DNA of 64,000 bases from Owenia fusiformis (lineage: Eukaryota > Annelida > Polychaeta > Sabellida > Oweniidae). How positions within the stretch are numbered: the first letter of the stretch is position 1; each line of letters begins with the position of its first letter. Location: positions 22,520,455-22,584,454 of the forward strand of contig CAIIXF020000002.1 in assembly GCA_903813345.2 (NCBI GenBank), read 5' to 3'. Positions 24,801 through 36,800 of this stretch are shown here, one piece after another. The notes under the pieces are model-generated. The model did not search any database, was not told the origin of the DNA, and was given only the letters and a program-made list of their open reading frames with translations. The position numbers and the translations under genes are program-made.

Positions 24801-27800
24801 CAATTTTTTTCAAAGCAGGAAGATATGCCCTGAGTGAGAGATATGGCGGGAGATGCGGAGGTTCTGGATATGGAAACCCCAAAAATCAGGATACGGGATA
24901 TATCTTACCAACTTATCTCCCTAAAACTCTACCTGGCATAGGATAAGAGAGTATATCAGAGCAAATATCAAAAATTCAAAAAAACATAAAAATTATATTA
25001 CAATTTCAATGAGTTGAGTAAAGCAAGAAATACAATTTATAATTTACATTATTATAGAAATGTAAGAGAACAAACCATTTGAATACTGAAGAAAAAGCAT
25101 AGGGACCTGGATTGTTTTCTTATGGCTCGTGTATTATTGATAATCCAATAATTCCACTTAACTCCTTCGTACTATTTGAACTGAAACTGTAGCTTTGTAT
25201 TTGTTATCTGGGTGCTTAAGCTGATTCTCTTCCATGCCAAGTCTAGGTAATTATATGCTGTCTTAGATGATGCATCCCCTTCAGTTCTCCAGGAAGGAAT
25301 CTTATAATGATACATTAATCATTTAACCAGTTTCTGAATGTCCTGTCGCTTGAGTCTTGGAAATTATTCTACTGAAACTCATCACATCTTCTTTCTTACA
25401 ATAAAGTATAGATCAGGAAATTACAGGAAAATTATAGTGGAACTTTTGAATATAAGAATATCTGCCTTTTTCGACCTTTTTGAGATCCCATTGAAAAATA
25501 TAGTGTTTTACCAATTGTGTCGAAGTTATTCTAATAAATCAGTAGGTATTTGACATGATTGATGGATTCCAAAACAATGGATGTAAATTTAGAGTTGTCA
25601 CTCAAGTTTGCTACTCTTACTGGTCACTTCATCAATGAATGCTTTATTTCCCTTGGGTTCTAATGTATTATTATCCCTTATGTTGGCTGTCAATGTTTCC
25701 TTGATGATTTAGTTAAGAGTAATCATTCAAAGTTACCTACCATTACATTACATTACCATTTGATATATCGCAAATGTTCTACGTAGACACCTTGTTTGTA
25801 TAGTCTATCTGATACTGATGCTAGATGGCTAGAATTCATTTGAGATTATTCTGGAATAAGATTTTAGGGTCATTTCTTGCCTTCACACCACAATATCTGA
25901 AATAAATGTAATTTAAAATACACATATTTGAAACATGTAATGCTGTGTTCAATGTTGCCGTTTCTTTGCTAACATTTCTGTCTGTTTTGCCAACAAGTTT
26001 ATAACAATGGTCAGATTGGCGTCCAGGTTTGAAATTGGATACAGTGTTATGTATTGAATTTCATTGAAAGAGACACTACTGCTGCCTGGTAATTTCAACC
26101 ATAAAATATCCAAAATGAGGATAAATCCGAGAAAATGTGTATTATTGTACAGGGATTTGCTACTCCCAGAGTTGCTAATGGTTAAGAAATAGCCCAAGTT
26201 CTTATTATTAGATGTTTGTGACAACCAAAATTCTCGTGCAAGTAAATTCACATTTATTGGGGAAAATCCTTCAAAAACAATTTATTGAAAACATTTCACT
26301 TTTTATCGTACCTCATAAAGGTACGATATTGTCGTCAGCTTGACGGGCGGGTGGCGGGCGGGCGGCGGCGTCTCACTTTTCAGCTTGTCTACAGGTTTCC
26401 AGCCAAACCATTTGACAGATTCATCTGAAATTTTCAGGAATGTTTCTACGTATCAAAGTTAAGAACTGATTAGTTTTTGGTAAATTTTAAGGTGGCCATT
26501 TTGGATTTTCCGTCCTAAAATCTTCACTTTTAAGACTTGTCGACAGGTTTCCAGCCAAACCATTTGACGGATTCATCTGAAATTTTCAGGAATGTTTCTA
26601 CGTATCAAAGTTAACAACTGATTAGTTTTTGGGCATTCTGGGTAAATTTTAAGGTGGCCATTTTGGATTTTCCGTCCTAAAATCTTCACTTTCAAGACTT
26701 GTCTACAGGTTTCCAGCCAAGCCATTTGACGGATTCATTTGAAATTTACAGGGATGTTTCTACGGATCAAAGTTAACAACTGATTAGTTTTTGGGCATTC
26801 TGGGTTAATTTTAAGGTGGCCATTTTGGATTTTCCTTCCTAAAAGCTTCACTTTCAAGACTTGTCTACAGGTTTCCAGCCAAACCATTTGATGGATTCAT
26901 CTGAAATTTTCAGGGATGTTTCTACGTATCAAAGTTAAGAACTGATCAGTTTTTGGGCATTCTTGGTAAATTTTAAGGTGGCCATTTTGGATTTTCCGTC
27001 CTAAATTCTTCACTGTCACACTGCTGTGTTTTAGGTACGATATTGTTCACGTCTGTGCCTTGTTGACTGAAGGTGAGCATTATTGCTTTATTTTGAAACA
27101 TGGAAAGTTAATCATCAAAAAAAATTAATCATACAACAAAATCACTGATGAAGTTGGAACAATGGGGAATTTACATGCATGCAAATAATTAAATATTAAT
27201 CAGACCAATCTCTTGAAAGCCCATGATCAGACCAATGACTTTTCTAAAAATGTTTTTTATGTTGTGATAAATAATATTTTGGCGACATACAATATTTTCT
27301 TAATAATTTGTATGTGGGCTTCCCTGTTATCTCCGTATCAGTTCAACTGCCCCGAAGTTACAACAGCACTGAACGAGTTGCTCCGAGATTGGGTTCGCCT
27401 ATTTTCATTTTTTGTGTAATTATCTAAACTATTGTTGATCGTAACATATAGAAATCAGAAGAGAGTGAATTTGAGGCTACATGTTATTGCACCTTTGGCA
27501 TTTGGATTTAATCGCCAGTTAATTAGTAAATTAAAAATCGTGACAGACGGCTGCATGAAAAAACTGATTGAGCCATTAATGCCATCTTCAGTGTATTGGC
27601 TGATATTAATAGTTGATACACAGGTGTGGCATTATAAAAGGAAAGTTAAGCCTTAATCCATAGTCAATACTAATGCATGGTATTGTAAAAAACAGTTGTA
27701 CCTTTTCTATTTATCTTAAAGTAGCAGCAAGGATAAAGTTACATATTAGAAGCAATAATTATTTAAAAAGCATCCCTATCTTTTCCTTACAAGCCAGCTG

Positions 27801-30800
27801 AGTCCCAGCCATTTTAGATAGTGTATTAGACAACCGTTAAGTTTTCATTTTTTCATTTTTAACTAAGGAATAATACTTGATATATTTTCGCATAAAATAA
27901 TTCACAATTACCAGTAAAATTTTGCAGTGATCAGGAACCATTAAGTATAAGATGTTTACATTAATGTTTTACATTAATTAAATCTTTATTTAAATTTATT
28001 TTTTCCATTACTGCACAATTTTCCCAAATGTGGGATTTGAATACAAAGCTCATATAATAATAAAATCATTATATTAAAATACCATCTAATAATTTATGAC
28101 TGAATTTTTCTTTTCAAATAAATTATTAAAGATGATACCTCTCATATTGTTTATGTCCGCCATTTGTGACAACGGTATCTGACTTTACCGTTTTCAGGCT
28201 ATTCCGGTGTAATAGCAAATGATAACATATAACCATGTGTCAACATCACCAAGGTCAGCATGAACAATACACGATATGTCATTGATGTGACGTCTGAATC
28301 ATTATATTGATGGAATTCTATGCCATGGCATTATTGAACTGTTGTACATAAAGGATATAATAATTTGTTTATCATCTTAGCCAGCTGATATTCGATCCAT
28401 GGATTATTTAGTTCCCTACTTATTCACCCATAGCTAGAATTATAATCTTTAGTCAAAGCCTTTATTCAGAAACTATGATGTTAATTTGCTAATGGTTCAT
28501 TTGACTCCAATGTACTCCTGAGGAACTTGATCAGCAGGTTACAATTACAGAATCATTCCGGAAAAAATGGCACAGCTTTTGACTGGAAAATTCGTCTTTA
28601 TTTTACAAGATTTATGCATATGCAGAATTGTCACTAATTTTTGGACACAAATGTGTGTCAGCGTCTCATTTTTTCAGAAAATTAAATTGCCCCATGAAGA
28701 GTTTGAAAATATGTTTTTATTTTATTTTTTATTCTTTGACAGCTATTAAAAGGAATGTTTGAATTAAAAAAAAAATGTTTTGAAAAAAGTTGTCAGGTTT
28801 TTATTTCTCAAATATTCAAATTACTTGCCATTTTTCAAATAAAATTTATTAATCATCAAATATTCAACTATACTACATTGCAAGACGCATTATTTTTGTG
28901 ACATCACTTATGATACATCCAATCTTACCAAGGTTGAAAAGAAGAATATGTCATGTTTTAAATATTACTGTACCACTGGTTTCTGTGTTTAAAATTTTAA
29001 AAAAATCATTTTTCTCTGAACCACTTTCATACATGAATGAGTTCATTTCTTGCTTGTTATCCCATCAAATGAAGTTTGGAGGGATATAGAGAATGCCCCC
29101 GTTTGTCCGTTCGTACGATAACTCAAATACAGCTGGCCTGATTTTGTTCTTATTTTATACACATGTGCCCTATGTCAGTAGAAGTTCTGCTCGAAAGTCG
29201 ATCTTCAAAATGGCCACTCATTTCGAAATGGTGGCTATTTTAGTGCCGATTTTACAGTAATTTAGGTACAGATGTAAAACTGTAATATTTATATGTTTTC
29301 AAGGTAAAAAAGTTGTAGATATTTAGGAAACACATGGCAGTCATTTTGGAAAATGTTGGCCGTTAATAACTTCAAAAGTAGTCGAGTAATTTTGTTCTTA
29401 TTTAATATATGATGACTTTAAAGGTCATTAGCCATGGAAGTCATGTTTATATCAGCTCCAATATAAACTGCTTTTTTCCACTCTGAATGGATATACATTT
29501 TATTTCTGTAAATTTATAGTGGAAACTATGGATTATATACTCTAGAACCAATTGGACACAAAATATGGTGAGATACTGCTTTGGTTGTTCAGATATTACA
29601 AAGAGAATAGTTTGACTTTTTGTGCATAGGTTTTGCACCATTTTATATTTATGTGGAGAACACTTACCTGTACATAGCCAATTATAATACATGTACATAC
29701 ATATTGTACATAGGACATAAAAGAACAGTGTTGATTGAGGAATATAAACACTTATACTACCATATTATTCAACTGTTATTTGTCATGGATAAAGCAAGTA
29801 AAAAGACTTCGCCTCATTTGAGTAAAGCTGAGAAGAGACGTCTTCGATCTAGAACAATTTCGAATGATGATACTATGATGAACAACCCTAAAAGGAATAA
29901 AAAAGACCGTAAAAAGTCAGACACTGATCAGACCCCTGTAAAAGAACATGAACTTGAAAACAATGAGCCTCCACAATCATTGAACTCAGATCCTGATCAG
30001 ACATGTTTGAAAACTTTGATATCTACCGAAACAGTAATAACAGATTCTCCAAAAAATGATGAGCCAATATTAGGCCAACTCCAAGCTGAAGTGATGAGCA
30101 TAAAACAAGAAATGGACATGATGAAACGCAAACATACTTCTGATTTAAACGAGTTAACCGCAATCATACAGGACCAAGACAAAGATATAGAAGCCCTTAA
30201 ACTGGACAATAAAGACTTGAGAGAACGACTTAGTCTGTCAGAAGGTCGATCAGAAAGATCTGAAAAGGAACTTATTGATGTACAGGCAGAGGTCTTAAGT
30301 CTAAAGGATAGATCAATGAGGGATAACCTTCTATTTTTCAAAATACCTGAAATACGTAATGAAACCAGCAGTGACACAAGAACAATTCTTGGAGAATTCA
30401 TAAAAAATGAATTAAGAATTGACGATGAAATTCAAATCGACAGAGTCCATAGGATTGGCCAACAGAAACCTGATCTATATCCAAGAACCATTGTCGCAAA
30501 ATTTAACCCTTACAAGGGGAAGGAAATTATTATGGCTAATGTCTGGAGACTTAAAGGTACAGGAAAATTTGTGTCCGACCAACACCCAAAACCAATACAA
30601 GAGAAGCAGAGGTATATGTATGAAACCAAAAAGGAAATACTTGAGAAAAACCCACGGGCAAAATGTAATATTACTAAGGAAAAGTTGGTTGTAGATGGCA
30701 GAGTTGTATTTCCACTAAAGACACCGATTAGAGACACTGACACTGTGCAAGATGCACTTGATATGCATGTTAAAAATGGTCCACTTGTTGAGACTCCTGG

Positions 30801-33800
30801 TGGCACCTATCAAGTACACACAGCTGACATCAAAAACCCTACTGACATCAAACCTGTGCTATTGAGAATGTGTGTTGATCCATATGTTGCTAAGGCAACA
30901 AACAATAGTTATGCTTATGTAGTCTCAACTCCCAACAGTAACTATTACGACTTTAATGACGATGGCGATACAGGAATGGGCCGAACAATCAGAAACATTA
31001 TTGCTCAGGAAAAACTAGCAAACACCATAATTGTTGTTTCAAGATGGGACAATGGTCGCTATGATAAGGATAAGTGGAAAACTGTCAAATCCTTAATAAC
31101 AGACAAACTTAGTTCTTAAAGCAACACTGTATTTTCTAATATACAGTATATATGGACGGAACTGAACATTGATCTCTTCATATTTGTTTTTTTTCCTTCA
31201 AGGGAAGATTAATTAGAAATTCTCAAGTTTGTAATCTTAGTGTTTTTTGTTTCTTCTCTTTTTGCAAGGGTATAGAGAAGCAAACTCAAATAATCCATGA
31301 TGACTTTTGGTATTTTTATCTACCATTTAAGTGTATAATACTCTCATTTTACACTGGTTTCAATTCATGGTTAGGTCTATGGGGTGTTTTTAAAATTTGT
31401 ATTGATAAAGAATTTTTGATCTTTTGGAACCCCCCCCCCCTTGGATTTCATTTCATTTTAAACTTTAACCATGAAGGGTATATACAGTATTTGGAAGCAC
31501 AAAATCAAGTAATCTTGATGACTTCTAATATTTTATTTATCATTATAGTACAGGTTTCTTTTTCTATTTGACATTGCAATGATGAAGGATGACACTTTGT
31601 TGGATGCCTCTTGGATTTCATGTTAATTTTAGCCTAACCAGGAAAACCACTCATTTTTCCAATCTAATTTGCTGCCATTTCACTGATAGTTGATATAAAG
31701 TTAATGTTGAGCAAGGTATGCTCAAATCAACCTAAGTTTTATTTACATGTTTCTGGTTTTATAGGTATGCTATTGTTTTCAAACAAAATAATTCATAGCC
31801 GACAGTATTTTCAACTTTTTTCAATATACAGTATAAAACATTGAGTTGTACTGATAGTCACAATGCATGAATTTGGCTTATTATTGCTTGGCTTTTTCTA
31901 TAAGGGCTTTATACCTTTCTCTGTGTTACATAAACTAATGGCTGGCAATCATTTTGTTTGTTTTGTTTTTTTTTGCAAGGGCTCACTACATAAAATTTGA
32001 AACGAGTCCAAGTAGCTCAGCTGGGTAATTATACAGCAAAGCACATAAATGTGTGGAGTAGTTAAACCCAAATCAATTGATTTTTGGAATCATTTCATTG
32101 TAAATATTCTTTTTATTAAAGGATTCTTCTTAGCATCACAATGGTGCCACTTGAATGTATTGAGAAACCAATATTGTATTTTTAACCATGCATTTCTCCT
32201 TTGGAGGCATGCTAAATTTCATGATATATCCAACTTAAACTTTAAAGTTAGTGTAGTTTCTTTTCATTTTTTATTATCTTTGATCCATTTGGAGTGGATA
32301 CACTGTAGAGCAAGGTATGCTCAACAGATACCATTTTTGTTTTTGTCTTACTTTTATGTTTCATGTAAGCATTTTGCTTGCATTTTTGTTTTTGTTCTTT
32401 GTTCATGATGGAAGCATAATTTCATATGGTTTTAATTGCCTTTTCAACGAAAATGGATAATCCCTTGAATGTATTGCCTTTTCATAACTGTTCCAATGTT
32501 GACTTCCTCAATGACACAAATCAGCTTGATTTTTATGAATCTTTAATTTTTGACCCTCTTGATTTTGAGAGGAGAATCGCAACCGAAGACCAATATGAAA
32601 ATGTACAATCAGATATGCAGGACATTGCTCAAAAGTGCAAATTTTTTAACATTGACCAGTTCAACTCAACTGTGAGGCAGGACTCTTTTTCTCTTGTTCA
32701 CTTCAACATGAGAAGTCTTCCTAAAAATAACTGGAAATTTCAAATATTTGAATCACTGAGTTAAGTACTAAATTTTCTGTAATTGCCATGTCAGAAACAT
32801 GGCTTAATTCCAATATTGAAAAACTTTATAAACTTGATGGATACAACTCTGTCTTTAATTCTAGGAATGGTTCAAGAGGTGGAGGCATTTGCCTTCATAT
32901 TGATAAGCATTATTCATTCAAAGTAAGAACTGATCTTCAGTTAACACTTAATCAATGTGAATCCTTAACAATCGAAATTGAGCAGATATCTGGAAAAAAT
33001 ATCCTTGTTACTGGTATATATAAACCACCAAATGCTAATTTAAATGATTTTAATATAGATTTTAATTTACTGCAAGAGAAAATCGTAGCAGAAGATAAAA
33101 TTTCATATATATTAGGTGACTTTAATATTGATATTTTAAAATCAAATCAACATGAACAAACAAATGAATTTATATGTAACTTGCATTCAAATAACTTTAT
33201 ACCTTTGATATATAGACCTACTAGAATTACTCAAACTACTGCCACACTTATCGATAACATTTTTTCAAATGCAAATAACATAGCTCAAACAGGTGTATTA
33301 CTTTATGATATTTCTGACCATTTCCCAATATTTGCAATTAATGATAGAACAAAATCTTGTGTTAAAAAAAGAAAAATTCAATATCGGGTTATTAATGATG
33401 AAACACTTAGTAGACTTAAAAATGAGATATCTTTGATCAACTGGGATAATTATGATGAATCTCCTTGTATTAACACTGCTTACAATTCATTTTTAGATAT
33501 TTTATCCAGAACATATAACAGATGTCTTCCTATTAAAAATAAAATAATTAAAACGTATAATGATAACAATAAACCATGGATAACTTTAGGGATAATAATT
33601 TCAGCCAAATATAAAAACAAACTGTACACCAAATATAAGAAAAATCCAACTTTGCAGAATAAGACAGTTTACACTAAGTATAAAAATAAATTAAATCATG
33701 TTATCAGAAATGCAGAAAAGATGTTTTATAAAAATAAATTTGAAGAGAGCAAAGGTAATATAAAGAAATCTTGGAATATTATTAATAGCATTTTAAAAAG

Positions 33801-36800
33801 AAAACCAATTAATTCAAATACAAATTCCTCATTTGATCTTGGTGAACGGAAAACAACTAATGGTGAAGAGATAGCAGAACATTTTAATCACTTCTTTAGC
33901 ACAATTGGTAAAAAACTTGCTGATCGTATTAAGACTAACACTGACCCAATGATTAACATGAGAAAAATGAATCAAAATTTAAACTCTCTGTTCATTACCC
34001 CAGTTACAATAAATGATGTCACAACAGGAATTAAATTACTAAAGGATTCTGCAGCTTCAATTGACGATATAAAACCAATAGTTATAAAATCGCTTCATGA
34101 ATTTCTAGCAGCACCACTTGCACAAATTTTCAATTTATCAATTTCTACAGGTAAATTTCCAGATGCACTTAAAATTGCTAGAGTTATCGCAGTATTTAAA
34201 AAGGGACTTAAAGATAAATTCACTAACTACAGACCAATTTCTATTTTGAGTGTTTTTGCGAAAATGTTAGAAAAACTTATTCATGATAAGGTAATGGTAT
34301 TCTTAGAAAAATATGAATTACTCTATTTACAGCAATATGGCTTCCGAAAAAAACATTCCACATATATGGCTCTTTTAAATTTTATTGAAAACATAAGAAC
34401 AGGTTTAGACAAATCGGAAACAAGCATTGGAATATATATTGATTTAACAAAAGCCTTTGATACCGTGGATCATAATATACTGTTGAATAAACTTGAATTT
34501 TATGGAATTAGAGGAACCCCACTTTCTTGGTTTAAAAGTTATCTTGAAAATAGGAAAATCATTACAGAATATACAATACATGATTTTGAAATTGACCCAA
34601 GTACTATAACTGATATGAAATATCAATCATCTGCTTCTAATATTGAATATGGAATTCCACAAGGCTCTGTTTTGGGGCCCCTCTTATTCATTATTTTCAT
34701 AAATGACATATATTTAACATCAGATAAATTAAAATTTGTCCTATATGCAGATGACACAAATATTTTATTGACTGATGATAACATTGATAATTTAGAAAAT
34801 GATATAAATGAGGAATTGAAGAAGGTTCATGATTGGATGACATCTAACAGATTAACACTCAATGTAGAAAAAACAAAATTTATGATTTTTGACATAAAAA
34901 GAATCAACAAAATTGACAACTTTGAAGTAAAATTAAATAATCAATCAATAGAAAGGGTAAATAATATTAATTTTCTAGGAGTAATTATTGACTCCAAGTT
35001 AACATGGGCTGCTCACATAAATGCACTTTGTACCAAAATTTCAAATTTAATTCGATTAATATATAAAACTAGACACAAACTAACTTTGAATGCCTTGCTG
35101 ACAACCTATTATTCTTTAGTATATTCATATATAAGTTATGGAAACATTTTATGGGGCAATGCAACAAAAAATCACTTAAACAGACTATTTATTTTGCAAA
35201 AGAAATTTCTAAGAATAATGACAAATTCTGAAAGAACTGCTCATTCAAGTCCCATCTTCAAAAAGTTCAAAATATTAAATATTTTTGACATTAATAAATT
35301 TCAAACGCTCACTTTTGTGCAGAAAACTGTAACAGAATCTGTAGACTTTCCGTTTCATAATTTTAAACATTTTTTTCAAGAGAGAACAGATATACACACC
35401 CATGATACTAGATACAAATATAATTTAACAATCAAAAGGTTTAGAACTGAAACTGGTCGAAAATCAATTGCGATTAGAGGAGCAATACTGTATAACTCAC
35501 TGGCTAAAGACTTCAAAAAGGCAAAATATATAAAGAAATTTGAAAAACTGATAAAGAATGATCTTATCAGTAAATACCAATGATAATCTGTGCTTCCATT
35601 TTTCTCTTTCATTTTGATTCATTTAGCTTTTGATCTATGACTAAAACATTACTTTTAAATATTATGTCCCATGGAATATATACGCCCCTTGGGGTGTCTT
35701 TTTCATGTAATTGATGAAATGTTGTATGATGTAATTTTGAATGAATAAATTGAATTGAATTGAAATTAAAGCATGGCACACTGTCTTTTGACACTTTAGC
35801 TTTTAGGTGGCCATTTTGAAAATGGCCAACATTTTATATGTGTCATTTATGTTTTTACGATAATACAAAATGTATGTAAAACTGTAATATTAATATGTTT
35901 TCAAGGTAAAAAAGTTTGATAAGACATTAATAAAGGTCAAAATGTGGATATTTAAGAAACACATGGCAGCCATTTTACAATTTTGCTATAACTTGAAAAG
36001 TAGTGGAGCGATTTTGTTCATATTTAATGTCTGATGACTTATAAGCATGGCACACTGTCTTTTGAAAATGGCCAACATTTTACACATATCATTCATGTGT
36101 TTTTTACTATAACGCGAAATGTAATAGAGCGACTTTGTTCATATTTGATGATTTGTAAGCATGTCATACTGTTTTAGGGCACTTTGGCTAGTACATGGCC
36201 TTTTTGAAAATGGCCGCCATTTTTATGTGTGTTATTTTACATTTTCCACTATAACTGAAAAAGTAAAAGAAAGATTTTGTATACATTCGATATGTGACTA
36301 CTTATAAGCATGGTACACTGTTTATTGACGATTTTGCGCTGGCAAAAATTACTTTGTAAGATGCCAGAATTATCAATATAACTCTTCACTTTTGTTACGT
36401 AAATGAATTCAATTAAATACAAAAATGGCCTCATATCTTTGTTCACTAGTTACAGAGACAGATACAGTTCCCAATGTGCAGGGTGAATAAATAAGAACCA
36501 ACATACAAATAAATCAATGATATGTCATTCATTTACATGGGAATACTGTACTTCTACTTATTTGGCAGATTTTCTGTTTTGAACATTAGGCAGCTACTTA
36601 ATTTGGAGGACTTGCAATACTACAATGTGCCTAAAATTACAGAGGAATTTGGCAGCTACTTAATTTGGCTGATATTAACAATTTGGCGGATCTGCAAAAT
36701 TAAAACGGCCACCAAATTGAGTAGAAGTACAGTTTGGTTGGCTGAATAATCATTTTTTGCACAGTGGGCCAAAAACGGTTCTGGACCAAGTTTTAGACAT

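Larger units (their letters stand above)
29424..35765 (+). mobile_element. Near full-length two-ORF LINE (CR1/Jockey-group type)
   Basis: A 6.3-kb insertion inside a Helitron-like repeat, with TTAAAG as an apparent 6-base target duplication. Order: 5' UTR, ORF1 (29785-31119), a long spacer of 1.3 kb, ORF2 with endonuclease and reverse transcriptase (about 32453-35583), a short 3' UTR and a 3' end of AATAAA plus TTGAA repeats. It lies in sense orientation in lectin intron 5. The single visible lesion is a frameshift in the endonuclease part of ORF2. Confidence 0.85.

Noticed and set aside
31990-32060. tRNA-like A box (tagctcagctggg) inside the LINE spacer
   Set aside because: No acceptor stem pairing and no good B box at the right distance; best explained as chance or a tiny fossil fragment.
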